DNA of 9,113 nucleotides from Deltaproteobacteria bacterium (GTDB lineage Bacteria; Desulfobacterota; Desulfarculia; Adiutricales; Adiutricaceae): NCBI GenBank assembly GCA_031267005.1, contig JAIRZX010000245.1, positions 1 to 9,113 on the forward strand. Direction: 5' to 3'. This document shows, in pieces, positions 1 through 6,339 of the stretch (positions are counted from its first letter, which is position 1; every line of letters starts with the position of its first letter). A program made the position numbers and the translations under genes. Below the pieces are notes generated by a model. The model ran no database searches. It was not told where the DNA came from and saw only the letters and a list, made by a program, of their open reading frames with translations.

Positions 1-50
1 CCCCGCCCCGCCCCGCCCCGCGCCCCCCCCGCCCCCCCCCCCCCCGCCCG
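1..50. repeat. CCCCG / poly-C low-complexity tract
   Basis: The window opens with four CCCCG units (1-20), followed by runs of 8 and 14 cytosines (23-30, 32-45) separated by single G residues. The complementary strand is a run of G-tracts that could fold as a G-quadruplex. Such a tract is difficult to sequence and assemble, so its exact length is unreliable and it may mark a contig end. Confidence 0.8.
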
Positions 51-467
51 GCACGGCCCGGCACGGGCCGGGACGCGACGGGAAGCGCGGACGGGAGCAC
101 GGAGGCGGAGGAAAGGCGCTGGTGGACGGGATCGCGGAGTCGGCAAGGCCTGTACGGACGGACTGGGTGGAGGGCGGAGGCGGGGGAAAAGGCCCGGGCG
201 GAAGGGGGGCGGGACGGGATAGGCGCGGAGGCGGAGGCAGACTTTCCCGGCGGGCCGTACGCCGCCGGGGAGGAATGCGTGGCGAGCTGGGAACGGCGCG
301 GCGGAACTCAGAAATGGAAGGCCCCGCCGGGAACCTGAAGGCCGCGGCGGGGCTCGGGGGAGGGGCGTCTTGCGGAGGCCTGTTTCGGGCGGGCCAAGCC
401 GCGGCGGGCGGCCGTTCAGAAGGCCGGACCCGGCAGGTCGGGGGCAAAGGAGGGCGGGGAAAGCCCT
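51..467. other. G-rich intergenic stretch, no gene
   Basis: I see no credible gene here. Open frames on the plus strand translate into Gly/Arg/Pro-rich sequence without any recognisable motif, as expected from G-rich filler. GGCGGAGGCG-like motifs recur between about 165 and 240. Positions 196-218 hold four G-runs of three or more with short loops (GGG, GGGGGG, GGG, GGG), a canonical G-quadruplex pattern on the plus strand. Read in the direction of the minus-strand gene that ends at 468, this stretch is C-rich. Confidence 0.6.
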
Positions 468-1715
468 TCAGTCCCCCCAGAGGGCCGCGAGCTTGGGCTT
501 GGCCTTCTCGAAGACCTCGCACTCGCTTTCGATCGAAGCCGTTATCTGGGAGGCCGCGGCGGACGAGGTGAGCTTCTTGTAGTCCAGGAGCCGCGCCAGG
601 AACACAGGCATCAAGGCGCGGATCACCATCTCGCCCTCGCCTTTCAGGCAACGGTAGGCCGCGGCGCCCCGGAAGAGGAGATCTGCCCAGTCGGCGGCGG
701 GGACATTGACGCCGGCGGCGGGGGGGTCCTTCAAAACGCTCCAGAGCCCCATGTGCTTGGAGAACTCGGTCTCCCAGACGCCGCGGGTCTCCATGGCGGC
801 GTTGGCCACCAGCGCCTGGAAGGCGGCCGGGGCGCCCACGAGCTGGCGGGATGGGAGTATTTCGGCTTTGATGTCCGCGCCGGTAACGGGGGTGGGGCGG
901 GAGTTGCGGGGTTTCTTCCAGAGCTCCGGATAGAGTTCCATCATCTGGTAGAAGGACCTGAGGGTGCGGCAGAACTCCGCTCCGATGCCCGTGTCCACCG
1001 GGAGGCGCTCCCGGCTGACCCTCGGGTCCCCCATGAAGCTCTGGAAGACCGGGCCGCTGGAGACAGCCAGGGCGGCCGTGGCTATCTCTGTCGAGCAGAA
1101 GGCGGGTTCCGCTGGCCAGCGGGAGGTGTTCAGGAAAAGGCCGTTCAGTTCCCCCGAGAAGGCGCAGTCCCCCAGGTGCAGGTTCCTGAGCCTTCTGCCG
1201 AAGAGGGTCCGGAAGAGGGGGTAGCTCAGGAGGTAGGTGATGGGGAGATCGAAGATGTGCCTGGAGTACAGCGGGGAGGTGAAGCAGGCGCCGTTTTCGA
1301 GTATCGGGTCCAGCAGCCTGGGGTACCAGGTCTTCTTGATGGTGGCCGTGGAGGCCTCGAAGGTCACGACCGCCTTGGCCTTGAGCTTCGCGGCCGTTGC
1401 GACTATGTTGAAGAAGCGCGTCCTTTTGGTCCTCTCGGCGGGGTCGCCGGAGGTGGACACGTAGACCCTGGGGGTCTCGCAGGGGGCGGCGAAGAAGGCC
1501 TCCCGTGTCCCGTCGCCGGAGGCCGCGTCGGAGCACACCAGCACGCTCTTGAGCTCCGGGTGGTAGCGAGCGGCCCCGCCCGAGGCCTTGGCGACCGCGA
1601 GCTCCATGTTCCCCGCGTCGTTCGCGGCGTACAGGCCCATGACGACGTCGGCCTCGCCGACGCCGTCCGGGTTTACCTCCAAGGCGGCGTGCCCGCCTGC
1701 GGCTAGTTCCTTCAT
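468..1715 (-). CDS. GT-A glycosyltransferase-like protein (mannosylglycerate synthase-like), possibly without a functional DxD
   Basis: A 415-residue protein resembling cytoplasmic GT-A glycosyltransferases of the GT2/GT78/GT81 kind, which transfer a sugar from a nucleotide donor to a small acceptor such as glycerate or a lipid. Visible in order: a first strand with VVMGLYAAND (24-33), the second Rossmann element VLVCSDAASGDGT (58-70, family pattern V-N-S-D-x-x-S-x-D-G-T), a region at 116-139 collinear with the family's DxD strand (F-D-A-D...W...P-I-L), then SPLYSRH (147-153) and LGDCAFSGEL (181-190), typical of this group. The helical C-terminal half (about 240-415) also matches the group in general character. 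At the DxD position the residues are Glu120-Ala121-Ser122, so metal binding may be impaired. Start chosen at the ATG at 1715: an AGGA lies about 12 nt upstream, and codons further upstream give only Arg/Pro/Gly-rich filler. The gene stands alone and is divergent from pta. Sugar donor and acceptor cannot be read from sequence; it could be an inactive or altered relative. Confidence 0.8.
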   Translation of the reverse strand: MKELAAGGHAALEVNPDGVGEADVVMGLYAANDAGNMELAVAKASGGAARYHPELKSVLVCSDAASGDGTREAFFAAPCETPRVYVSTSGDPAERTKRTRFFNIVATAAKLKAKAVVTFEASTATIKKTWYPRLLDPILENGACFTSPLYSRHIFDLPITYLLSYPLFRTLFGRRLRNLHLGDCAFSGELNGLFLNTSRWPAEPAFCSTEIATAALAVSSGPVFQSFMGDPRVSRERLPVDTGIGAEFCRTLRSFYQMMELYPELWKKPRNSRPTPVTGADIKAEILPSRQLVGAPAAFQALVANAAMETRGVWETEFSKHMGLWSVLKDPPAAGVNVPAADWADLLFRGAAAYRCLKGEGEMVIRALMPVFLARLLDYKKLTSSAAASQITASIESECEVFEKAKPKLAALWGD

Positions 1716-1737
1716 AATAGTAAATAATCCTGACGGC

Positions 1738-1753
1738 GCCGGCCCGTGCCGGC
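1738..1753 (-). promoter_or_regulatory. Hairpin in the 5' leader of the glycosyltransferase gene
   Basis: Perfect inverted repeat of GCCGGC with a 4-nt spacer, placed 22 bases before the start codon of the minus-strand gene. It is GC-only and would be a stable stem in the mRNA leader, next to the AT-rich ribosome binding region. Function is unknown; in DNA this GC-rich, such a stem can arise by chance. Confidence 0.3.
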
Positions 1754-2000
1754 CTGCGGCGGCCCTCCGCCGGTAAGGCGGGCGGTCCGCCCCGGAACCC
1801 CTCCCTGGGACTCCGGCAGCCTCGCGCCCCCCGCCGTCCCGGCCAGGCCGGGCGTGGCGATTCCCGGCGGAGGCTCCCGGCGGGCAGACGGCGTGGTTTC
1901 CGTTCTCGGATCCCTCGCAATACCGCCGCGTCAAGGGATTGCGACGGCAGGGGCATGTGGCTGGTCCGGGCATTATAGCACAGCTACTGCGGAATCGGGC

Positions 2001-2037
2001 AAAAAAGCTCCGCGGAGCCGCGTCGCCCCGCGCGGGG
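2001..2037 (-). terminator. Pair of 12-bp palindromes beside an A6/T6 run
   Basis: GCTCCGCGGAGC (2007-2018) and CCCCGCGCGGGG (2026-2037) are perfect palindromes only 7 bases apart. Plus-strand A6 at 2001-2006 abuts the first one, so on the minus strand the palindrome is followed directly by TTTTTT. This resembles an intrinsic terminator for minus-strand transcription, but the foldable stem is short (4 bp with a 4-nt loop, or CGCGG/CCGCG), and it would lie between a candidate promoter at 2326-2355 and the gene. It could act as an attenuator or be incidental. Confidence 0.25.
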
Positions 2038-2047
2038 ACCCGGCCCA

Positions 2048-2106
2048 GCGGGCTGGCCTATAGGCAGGCAGCGACTTGCGGGCTGGCCTTAAGGTAGGCC
2101 GAGACT
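2048..2106. repeat. Tandem direct duplication, about 30 nt, two copies
   Basis: Copies at 2048-2077 and 2078-2106 both start GCGGGCTGGCCT and continue with A-G-G and A-G-G-C blocks; 19 of the first 22 positions agree, after which a one-base shift is needed. It is non-coding and has no terminal inverted repeats, so it is a local duplication and not a mobile element. Confidence 0.6.
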
Positions 2107-2269
2107 GCGGCCGGACGTTAGAGAAGCCCGCGTGCCCACTGGCGCGGCGTGGTGCGGGGCCCTGATGCGCGGGGCGGTTCTGGGGGCCGGGCTCTTCGGG
2201 CACGGGCCGGTCCCCTTGCCTGGCGCCAGCGGCACTCGCGCCAGTCCGAGGCCGGGGCCCGGGGCCCAC

Positions 2270-2375
2270 GTAAGGTATATTGGCATATTACTGGCTATTT
2301 GTCGCATCTTATTAATCATATTTTAGATATATCAGAAAATATTTTTTGGTAACAATGAACTATGTACCGATAGTA
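2270..2375. promoter_or_regulatory. AT-rich island between divergent genes
   Basis: An abrupt AT-rich block inside very GC-rich flanks, with motifs such as TATATT, AATCATATTTTAGATATATC and AAAATATTTTTTGG. It is the only such block in the first 2.7 kb and lies between the divergent glycosyltransferase and pta genes, a natural place for a promoter or nucleoid-protein site. No coding sequence is credible inside it. Confidence 0.5.
2326..2355 (-). promoter_or_regulatory. Candidate sigma-70-type promoter, minus strand
   Basis: On the minus strand, TTGTTA (-35-like; plus-strand 2350-2355) and TATATC (-10-like; plus-strand 2326-2331) are separated by 18 bases. Each hexamer matches the sigma-70 consensus at four of six positions. 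It points towards the glycosyltransferase gene, about 600 bases away, which would imply a very long leader, so a second promoter nearer the gene is possible. AT-rich DNA makes such matches common. Confidence 0.3.
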
Positions 2376-2727
2376 CAGCTCCGCGACCGCCCCGTCGACG
2401 CGTGGGAAAGGCCGCTCCGTTGCCGCGACAAAGGGGGATGGGCCACCGACCGTCTTCGGCAGGGCTGAGCGGGTGCCCAGCGGACGCTTCGGCAAGGCGC
2501 ATGGAGAGAGGGCGGCATGGCGCGGGAGGGGGTATGCAAGACGTTGGGAGAGGGGGCGGCGTGGGCCGCGCGGGCGGCGTTGGCATGGGCACCGTCGGCG
2601 TGCGGCGCGGGGCCGCTTCAAAGCGTCTGCCGGTGAAATTCCAGGACCGGCAAACGCTCCTCGTCCGGTAGCCGGGAGGCGCCCGGTGACGCTTGCCGCC
2701 CCCCCTCCCTCTCTGGACAGCAAACTG
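2376..2727. other. Intergenic stretch, no gene seen
   Basis: Open frames on both strands translate to low-complexity Gly/Arg/Pro sequence without domains, and no start is supported by a ribosome binding site. The middle part (about 2500-2620) is G-rich on the plus strand. I see no RNA gene or repeat of note. Confidence 0.5.
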
Positions 2728-2733
2728 CATTTT

Positions 2734-2763
2734 TTGCTAAACTGTGGCGGAGAAAATCATATT
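2734..2763 (+). promoter_or_regulatory. Candidate pta promoter
   Basis: Within a short AT-rich patch (2728-2785), TTGCTA at 2734-2739 and CATATT at 2758-2763 are 18 bases apart; each agrees with the sigma-70 hexamers at four of six positions. This is the nearest promoter-like sequence upstream of pta on the same strand. It would give a leader of roughly 285 bases before the start codon. Confidence 0.4.
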
Positions 2764-2971
2764 ATTTCGATGTTTAGGCCATTACTCCCCAGGCGTTTCT
2801 TCCCCGCCCCGGGCCGTCTGCCTGGGCGTCGGCACTTCCTTGCGGCCCCGTCGCCTGCGCCTCCGCGGCCGCAGGCCCGAATTCCGCGCACCCCTGCCGC
2901 CGCGAAGGCGGCCTCTCAGCCCCGGACCTCCCCGTCCGCCGCGGCGGCCAGGAGTTCCCCGGCCGGGCCTT

Positions 2972-2992
2972 CCGCCCGGGCTCCCCGGGCGG
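2972..2992 (+). promoter_or_regulatory. Perfect 9-bp hairpin in the pta leader
   Basis: CCGCCCGGG (2972-2980) and CCCGGGCGG (2984-2992) are exact reverse complements with a 3-nt loop, ending 64 bases before the pta start codon. Every pair is G-C, so it would be a very stable stem in the transcript. It has no following T-run, so it is not a standard intrinsic terminator. A role in leader structure or mRNA stability is possible but unproven. Confidence 0.45.
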
Positions 2993-3045
2993 CGTCATAC
3001 CCTTCCCCGAGGCCCGCCAGCCGGGACGGCCCGGCGGTCCAGAAC

Positions 3046-3050
3046 AGGAG
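3046..3050 (+). promoter_or_regulatory. Shine-Dalgarno site of pta (AGGAG)
   Basis: A consensus AGGAG sits six bases before the ATG at 3057. It fixes the start of the protein and therefore shows that the short N-terminus of Pta is not caused by choosing an internal start codon. Confidence 0.85.
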
Positions 3051-3056
3051 CGATCC

Positions 3057-4673
3057 ATGGTCAGAAGCTTGTTCGTCGCAGCGCCAGCGAGCGCGCTTAA
3101 GAAAGAGTTCATAGACGCGCTCACGGCGAGCCACTCCGCCCCCGACAGGCCCGGGTGGTTCAAGACGGTGATTTCGGACGCCGACAAGGAGAGGCTCTCC
3201 CAGAAGGCCGCCAAGCTGGGCGTGGCCGAGTCCGAGCTCTACGGCGTGGAGTTCATGGAGGCGGTGGAGCTCTTGAACCGCGGGGACGAGAACGCCGTAA
3301 TTGAGAAGGTGCTCGGGAAGTTCCACGCCCTAGCCCCGAAGTTCACGGGGATTCCCGTGGAGGGCGCGGATCTCGACATGGGGGGCGCATTGGGCCTCCA
3401 GGCGCTGGACGGGATCCTCGCCGCGAACCTCGCCTCCCCGGTGGCGGTCGTGTCCGAGTGCGCCGTATGCGCCGCGACAACGGCCAGGATCTACCGGAAC
3501 GCCTGCGCCGAGGTGGTCCAGCTGGTGCTCTCGGGCGACGTCAAGGACGGGGACGCCGAGCGGCATCTCGCGCCTCTGGGCGTGCCAGTAGTGAAGATCC
3601 CCTCCGTCTCAGCCGCCCAGGACGCCTTCAAGGCCCTGGGGGAGAAGGTCGTCGCCTTCACTCCCTCGAACGTCACCCCCAAGCGCTTCGAGTACGATCT
3701 GATCGAGCGGGCGAAGTCGAACAAGCAGCGCATCGTGCTCCCCGAGGGGGACGACGACAGGATCCTCGAGGCCGCGGACGCGGTGCTGCGCCGCGAGTTC
3801 GCCGACATAGTGATCCTGGGCGACCCGGAAGCCATCAGGAAGAAGGCCGCCGGGCTGGGGCTGAAGAACCTGGACCGCGCCCAGCTCCTTGACATCAAGG
3901 CCGCCCCCTTCCGCAAGGAGCTTGTGGACCAGTTCTACGAGCTCAGGAAGGCCAAGGGCGTCACCCCGGAGAAGGCCGAGGAGCAGCTCTGCGACCGCAA
4001 CTGGTTCGGGACCATGATGGTCAAGTCCGGCAAGGCCGACGGCATGGTCTCGGGCGCCGCCGGCTCCACCGCCGACACCATCCGCCCGGCGCTCTCAATA
4101 ATAAAGACCGGCAAGGGCAATTCGATAGCGAGCTCCGTCTTCCTCATGTGCATGAAGGACCGGGTGCTGGTCTTCGGCGACTGCGCCATCGTCACCAACC
4201 CGACCCCCCAGCAGCTGGCGGAGATCGCCGTCACTTCGGCCAAGACGGCCAAGGCCTTCGGCGTCGAGCCCAGGGTGGGTCTCCTGAGCTACTCCACCGG
4301 CTCCTCGGGGACGGGCCCGGACGTGGACGCCGTTAAGGAGGCCGTGGAAATAGCCAAAAAGAGCATACCCGAGCTCTACCCGGGCCTGGCCCTGGACGGC
4401 CCCATGCAGTTCGACGCCGCCCTGGACGCCCGCACCGCCAAGAGCAAGATGCCCGGCTCGCCCGTGGCTGGCAACGCGACTGTTTTGGTGTTCCCGACCC
4501 TGAACGCCGGGAACATCGGCTACAAGGCCGTGCAGCGCACCTCCGGAGCCGTGGCCGTGGGCCCGATCATCCAGGGCCTGAACGCCCCGGTAAACGACCT
4601 GTCCCGCGGGTGCACGGTCCCCGACATCGTGAACACGGTTGCCATCACCGCCTGCCAGGCCCAGGCCAAGTAG
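3057..4673 (+). CDS. pta: Phosphate acetyltransferase, short form with degenerate N-terminal domain
   Basis: Interconverts acetyl-CoA plus phosphate with acetyl phosphate plus CoA in the cytoplasm, normally paired with acetate kinase for ATP formation or acetate activation. The C-terminal catalytic PTA_PTB domain (about 207-538) is complete: RIVLPEGDDDRIL (225-237), ADGMVSGAAGSTADTIRPAL (327-346), FGDCA (373-377), LSYSTGSSGTGPDV (410-423) and PVNDLSRGC (511-519), with Ser516, Arg517 and Asp523 matching the catalytic Ser-Arg and Asp of characterised enzymes. The protein has 538 residues against about 700 for two-part Pta enzymes such as that of E. coli. Its N-terminal 200 residues still recall the BioD-like domain (ELYGVEFMEAVELL at 60-73, GIPVEGADLD at 98-107), but the P-loop (xxPRxGKS) is replaced by APASALKKE (9-17), and the DRTGG segment is missing: the chain passes from a BioD-like strand almost directly to GVPVVKIPSVSAAQDAF (175-191). 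No ackA is next to it. Start set by the AGGAG at 3046. Identification is very sure; the effect of the shortened N-terminus is unknown. Confidence 0.97.
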   Translation: MVRSLFVAAPASALKKEFIDALTASHSAPDRPGWFKTVISDADKERLSQKAAKLGVAESELYGVEFMEAVELLNRGDENAVIEKVLGKFHALAPKFTGIPVEGADLDMGGALGLQALDGILAANLASPVAVVSECAVCAATTARIYRNACAEVVQLVLSGDVKDGDAERHLAPLGVPVVKIPSVSAAQDAFKALGEKVVAFTPSNVTPKRFEYDLIERAKSNKQRIVLPEGDDDRILEAADAVLRREFADIVILGDPEAIRKKAAGLGLKNLDRAQLLDIKAAPFRKELVDQFYELRKAKGVTPEKAEEQLCDRNWFGTMMVKSGKADGMVSGAAGSTADTIRPALSIIKTGKGNSIASSVFLMCMKDRVLVFGDCAIVTNPTPQQLAEIAVTSAKTAKAFGVEPRVGLLSYSTGSSGTGPDVDAVKEAVEIAKKSIPELYPGLALDGPMQFDAALDARTAKSKMPGSPVAGNATVLVFPTLNAGNIGYKAVQRTSGAVAVGPIIQGLNAPVNDLSRGCTVPDIVNTVAITACQAQAK

Positions 4674-4712
4674 CCCCGGCGGGCGGGCGCCCTCTCGAAC
4701 CAGCGGCGAAAC

Positions 4713-4742
4713 GGCCAGGGCCCCCGCGGCGGGGCCCGGGCC
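4713..4742 (+). terminator. GC-rich hairpin after pta
   Basis: GGGCCCC (4718-4724) pairs with GGGGCCC (4731-4737) over a 6-nt loop, and the stem extends by GGCC/GGCC (4713-4716 with 4739-4742) across one mismatch. It lies 40 bases after the pta stop codon. There is no T-run behind it, so it would not be a classical intrinsic terminator; it could protect the mRNA 3' end or work with the pyrimidine-rich array that follows. Confidence 0.5.
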
Positions 4743-4777
4743 GGATCGCCTAATCCGCCCGTGGGTTTCAGGCGCCT

Positions 4778-4904
4778 GTGCCTCTCTCTCTTTCCGCCTG
4801 AGCCTCTTGCCGCCTGTGCCTCTTGCCCTCTGAGCCTCTTGCCCTCTGAGCCTCTTGCCGCCTGAGCCTCTTGCCGCCTGAGCCTCTTGCCCTCTTGCCG
4901 CCTA
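4778..4904 (+). repeat. 16-nt pyrimidine-rich tandem array downstream of pta
   Basis: Six consecutive 16-nt units start at 4800, 4816, 4832, 4848, 4864 and 4880, with the form GAGCCTCTTGCCGCCT or GAGCCTCTTGCCCTCT (one unit starts GTG). A decayed unit precedes them (4784-4799), and partial units lie at both ends. The units differ only at their last four bases plus one other position, so this is a recent tandem expansion. It is non-coding: frames through it carry no start with a binding site. On the transcript strand it is rich in C and T and poor in G. It has no spacers, so it is not a CRISPR. Confidence 0.9.
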
Positions 4905-5316
4905 TCCGCCGGGGGCCTGTATTTCCGCTCCTCCCCGGCTTGCGGGGGCCGGGCTCCAAGGGCACGGCTTCAACGGCCCGGCCCGCTCCGGCTTCAAACG
5001 CCATAGCTCCAACGGCCTTGGGCCTGAGATTCGACGCCTCGCTTTCGATTGTCACGGGCCAAAAATCCCTTTTCCGGGGAATGTTTCGCGGGCCGCCGGA
5101 GCCTAGGGAGTTCGCCCGGGCCGAGCGGGGGGGGCGAAGGTGCCTTTCCGGGCCGGGGCAGCATTATCGTCAACTGGCGCGGACGCCTTTCACGGGCGGC
5201 GGCGCCATTCCTGAACGGAAGCGCGCGCCTTTGCCCGAGCGGCCTGGGAGCCGGAAGGCGCTCGCGAGACAGCGGGGGCGGGCAGCGGCCCGCCCCGGAA
5301 ACGGGGGCTTTCCGGG
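4905..5316. other. Intergenic stretch before proC
   Basis: No gene, RNA or convincing promoter is visible. The sequence is GC-rich, and the only AT-rich pocket is around 5048-5085 (GGGCCAAAAATCCCTTTTCC), which may contain the proC promoter, but no hexamer pair with good spacing is evident. Plus-strand frames running from here into proC are in the wrong frame for that gene. Confidence 0.5.
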
Positions 5317-6123
5317 ATGACTGCGCCTCTGGTCGGTTTTCTGGGGTACGGGAGGATGGCCCAGGCCATCTCGGAGGGGCTGGACAAGTCGGGTCTCGTG
5401 CCCTACAAGCGCCAGCTCGCTTCCGACGTGGCCGAGGCCATGCTGGAGGGCTTCAGGGAGAGAAGGGGAATAACGGTCGCCCCGGACAACCTCAAGCTCG
5501 CCGAGAGGAGCCCCATAGTTATCGTCGCCGTGAAGCCCCACCAGGTGAGGGGGGCCTTGGGCGAGATAGCCGAGGTTTTGAAGGACCAGCTGGTGATTTC
5601 CATCGCGGCGGGCGTCACGCTCGCCACCCTGGGGGAGTTCGTGCCCGCTGGCTGCTCGCTCGTCCGCGTCATACCGAACCTGCCCGCCCTGGTGGGCAAA
5701 GGCATGACGCTCATGGCCGCCCCCCCCTCCACCGACAAGGAGGATATGGACAACGCGCGGAAGATCTTCTCCGCCGTGGGCGACGTCATGGACATCCCCG
5801 AGGCCATGTTCAACCAGGGCACGGCGGTCTCCGGATCAGGGCCCGCGTACTTCTTCCTGGTGATGGAGGCGATGATCCGGGGGGCCGTCCGCCTTGGGCT
5901 CGGCTGGGACCAGGCGCGCAGGCTCGTGGTCCGGACCTGCGAGGGCGCCGCCGCCGCCGCCCTGGCCCGGCCCAACCAGAACTTGGCTGATCTGCGCGAC
6001 CAGGTGACCTCGCCGGGCGGCACCACCGCCGAGGGGCTCCTGGTCCTGGAGGAGGGGGCCATAAACGCCCTCTTCCACGCCGCGCTGAAGGCCGCCTCGG
6101 ACAAGGGCAGGGAGCTCGCCTGA
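5317..6123 (+). CDS. proC: Pyrroline-5-carboxylate reductase
   Basis: Last step of proline synthesis: reduces 1-pyrroline-5-carboxylate to L-proline with NAD(P)H, in the cytoplasm. The 268 residues fit the usual family length. The N-terminal Rossmann domain carries GFLGYGRMAQAI (7-18, the GxGxxG/A dinucleotide motif), IVAVKPHQV (69-77), SIAAGVTLATL (95-105) and RVIPNLPALVGKGMT (117-131; the family commonly has MPNTP, so Thr is Leu here). The C-terminal dimerisation and substrate domain has TAVSGSGPAYFF (169-180) and the signature region DQVTSPGGTTAEGL (228-241). Start at 5317 places the Rossmann motif at the expected distance; the upstream GGGGG (5303-5307) is only a weak binding site. It is not coupled to pta, whose stop codon is 643 bases upstream, nor to any other proline gene in view. 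Identification is secure; nothing in the protein looks damaged. Confidence 0.97.
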   Translation: MTAPLVGFLGYGRMAQAISEGLDKSGLVPYKRQLASDVAEAMLEGFRERRGITVAPDNLKLAERSPIVIVAVKPHQVRGALGEIAEVLKDQLVISIAAGVTLATLGEFVPAGCSLVRVIPNLPALVGKGMTLMAAPPSTDKEDMDNARKIFSAVGDVMDIPEAMFNQGTAVSGSGPAYFFLVMEAMIRGAVRLGLGWDQARRLVVRTCEGAAAAALARPNQNLADLRDQVTSPGGTTAEGLLVLEEGAINALFHAALKAASDKGRELA

Positions 6124-6126
6124 GGG

Positions 6127-6147
6127 GAGGCCGGACCTTCGGGCCTC
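6127..6147 (+). terminator. Hairpin directly after proC
   Basis: GAGGCC (6127-6132) pairs with GGCCTC (6142-6147) around a 9-nt loop, starting four bases after the stop codon; an alternative inner fold has a C(TTCG)G tetraloop. Only TT follows the stem, so intrinsic termination would be weak. The right arm forms the start of GCCTCTTGCC, the core of the array found after pta. Confidence 0.5.
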
Positions 6148-6339
6148 TTGCCGTTCCCTGCCGCTGACTTCCCTGCCTTCCATGACGGCTTTGCCTTTCC
6201 TGACGGGAGCTGGACTTCAAGCCGAGGGCTCCGTATCCTGTCCGAGTTTATCCCGTCTGCGGACGCGGGGCTCGTCGGCGGCTCCCGAAGATCCGCAAGC
6301 GGTTCCCAACGGAAAGGTTCCTTAGAGCCGAGTTAAGTC
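6148..6339 (+). other. Pyrimidine-rich 3' flank of proC
   Basis: No gene. The first 70 bases are dominated by C and T (TTGCCGTTCCCTGCC, CTTCCCTGCCTTCC and similar), continuing the pyrimidine bias that starts in the hairpin arm. From about 6200 the composition becomes mixed. Positions 6331-6339 (AGTTAAGTC) may be a decayed unit of the 9-nt array that follows. Confidence 0.4.

Larger units (their letters stand above)
1716..2269. other. GC-rich intergenic region upstream of the glycosyltransferase gene
   Basis: No gene is supportable. An open frame continues upstream of the glycosyltransferase start to 1973 but is Arg/Pro-rich and featureless. Immediately before the start codon is a small AT-rich pocket (1711-1730) carrying the ribosome binding site, and just beyond it the inverted repeat GCCGGC-CCGT-GCCGGC (1738-1753). 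Other structure in this stretch (two 12-bp palindromes, a 30-nt duplication) is listed separately. Confidence 0.6.

Noticed and set aside
753..1706. Long plus-strand open frame opposite the glycosyltransferase gene
   Set aside because: It is a Gly/Val/Glu-rich antisense shadow of the real gene, as GC-rich genes commonly produce; no motif is visible.
1716..1973. Upstream extension of the glycosyltransferase reading frame
   Set aside because: The added 86 residues are Arg/Pro/Gly-rich filler, whereas the ATG at 1715 has an AGGA upstream and is followed by protein of normal composition.
2089..2319. Short minus-strand peptide starting MINKMRQIASN just after the candidate promoter
   Set aside because: The rest is Pro/Arg/Gly-rich filler, and the start codon would lie within about 7 bases of the -10 box with no ribosome binding site.
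4778..4904. CRISPR array
   Set aside because: Units are 16 nt and contiguous with no spacers, and no cas gene is nearby.
5049..5990. Plus-strand open frame overlapping proC in another frame
   Set aside because: Arg/Gly-rich translation with no domain; proC occupies the same bases with clear family motifs.
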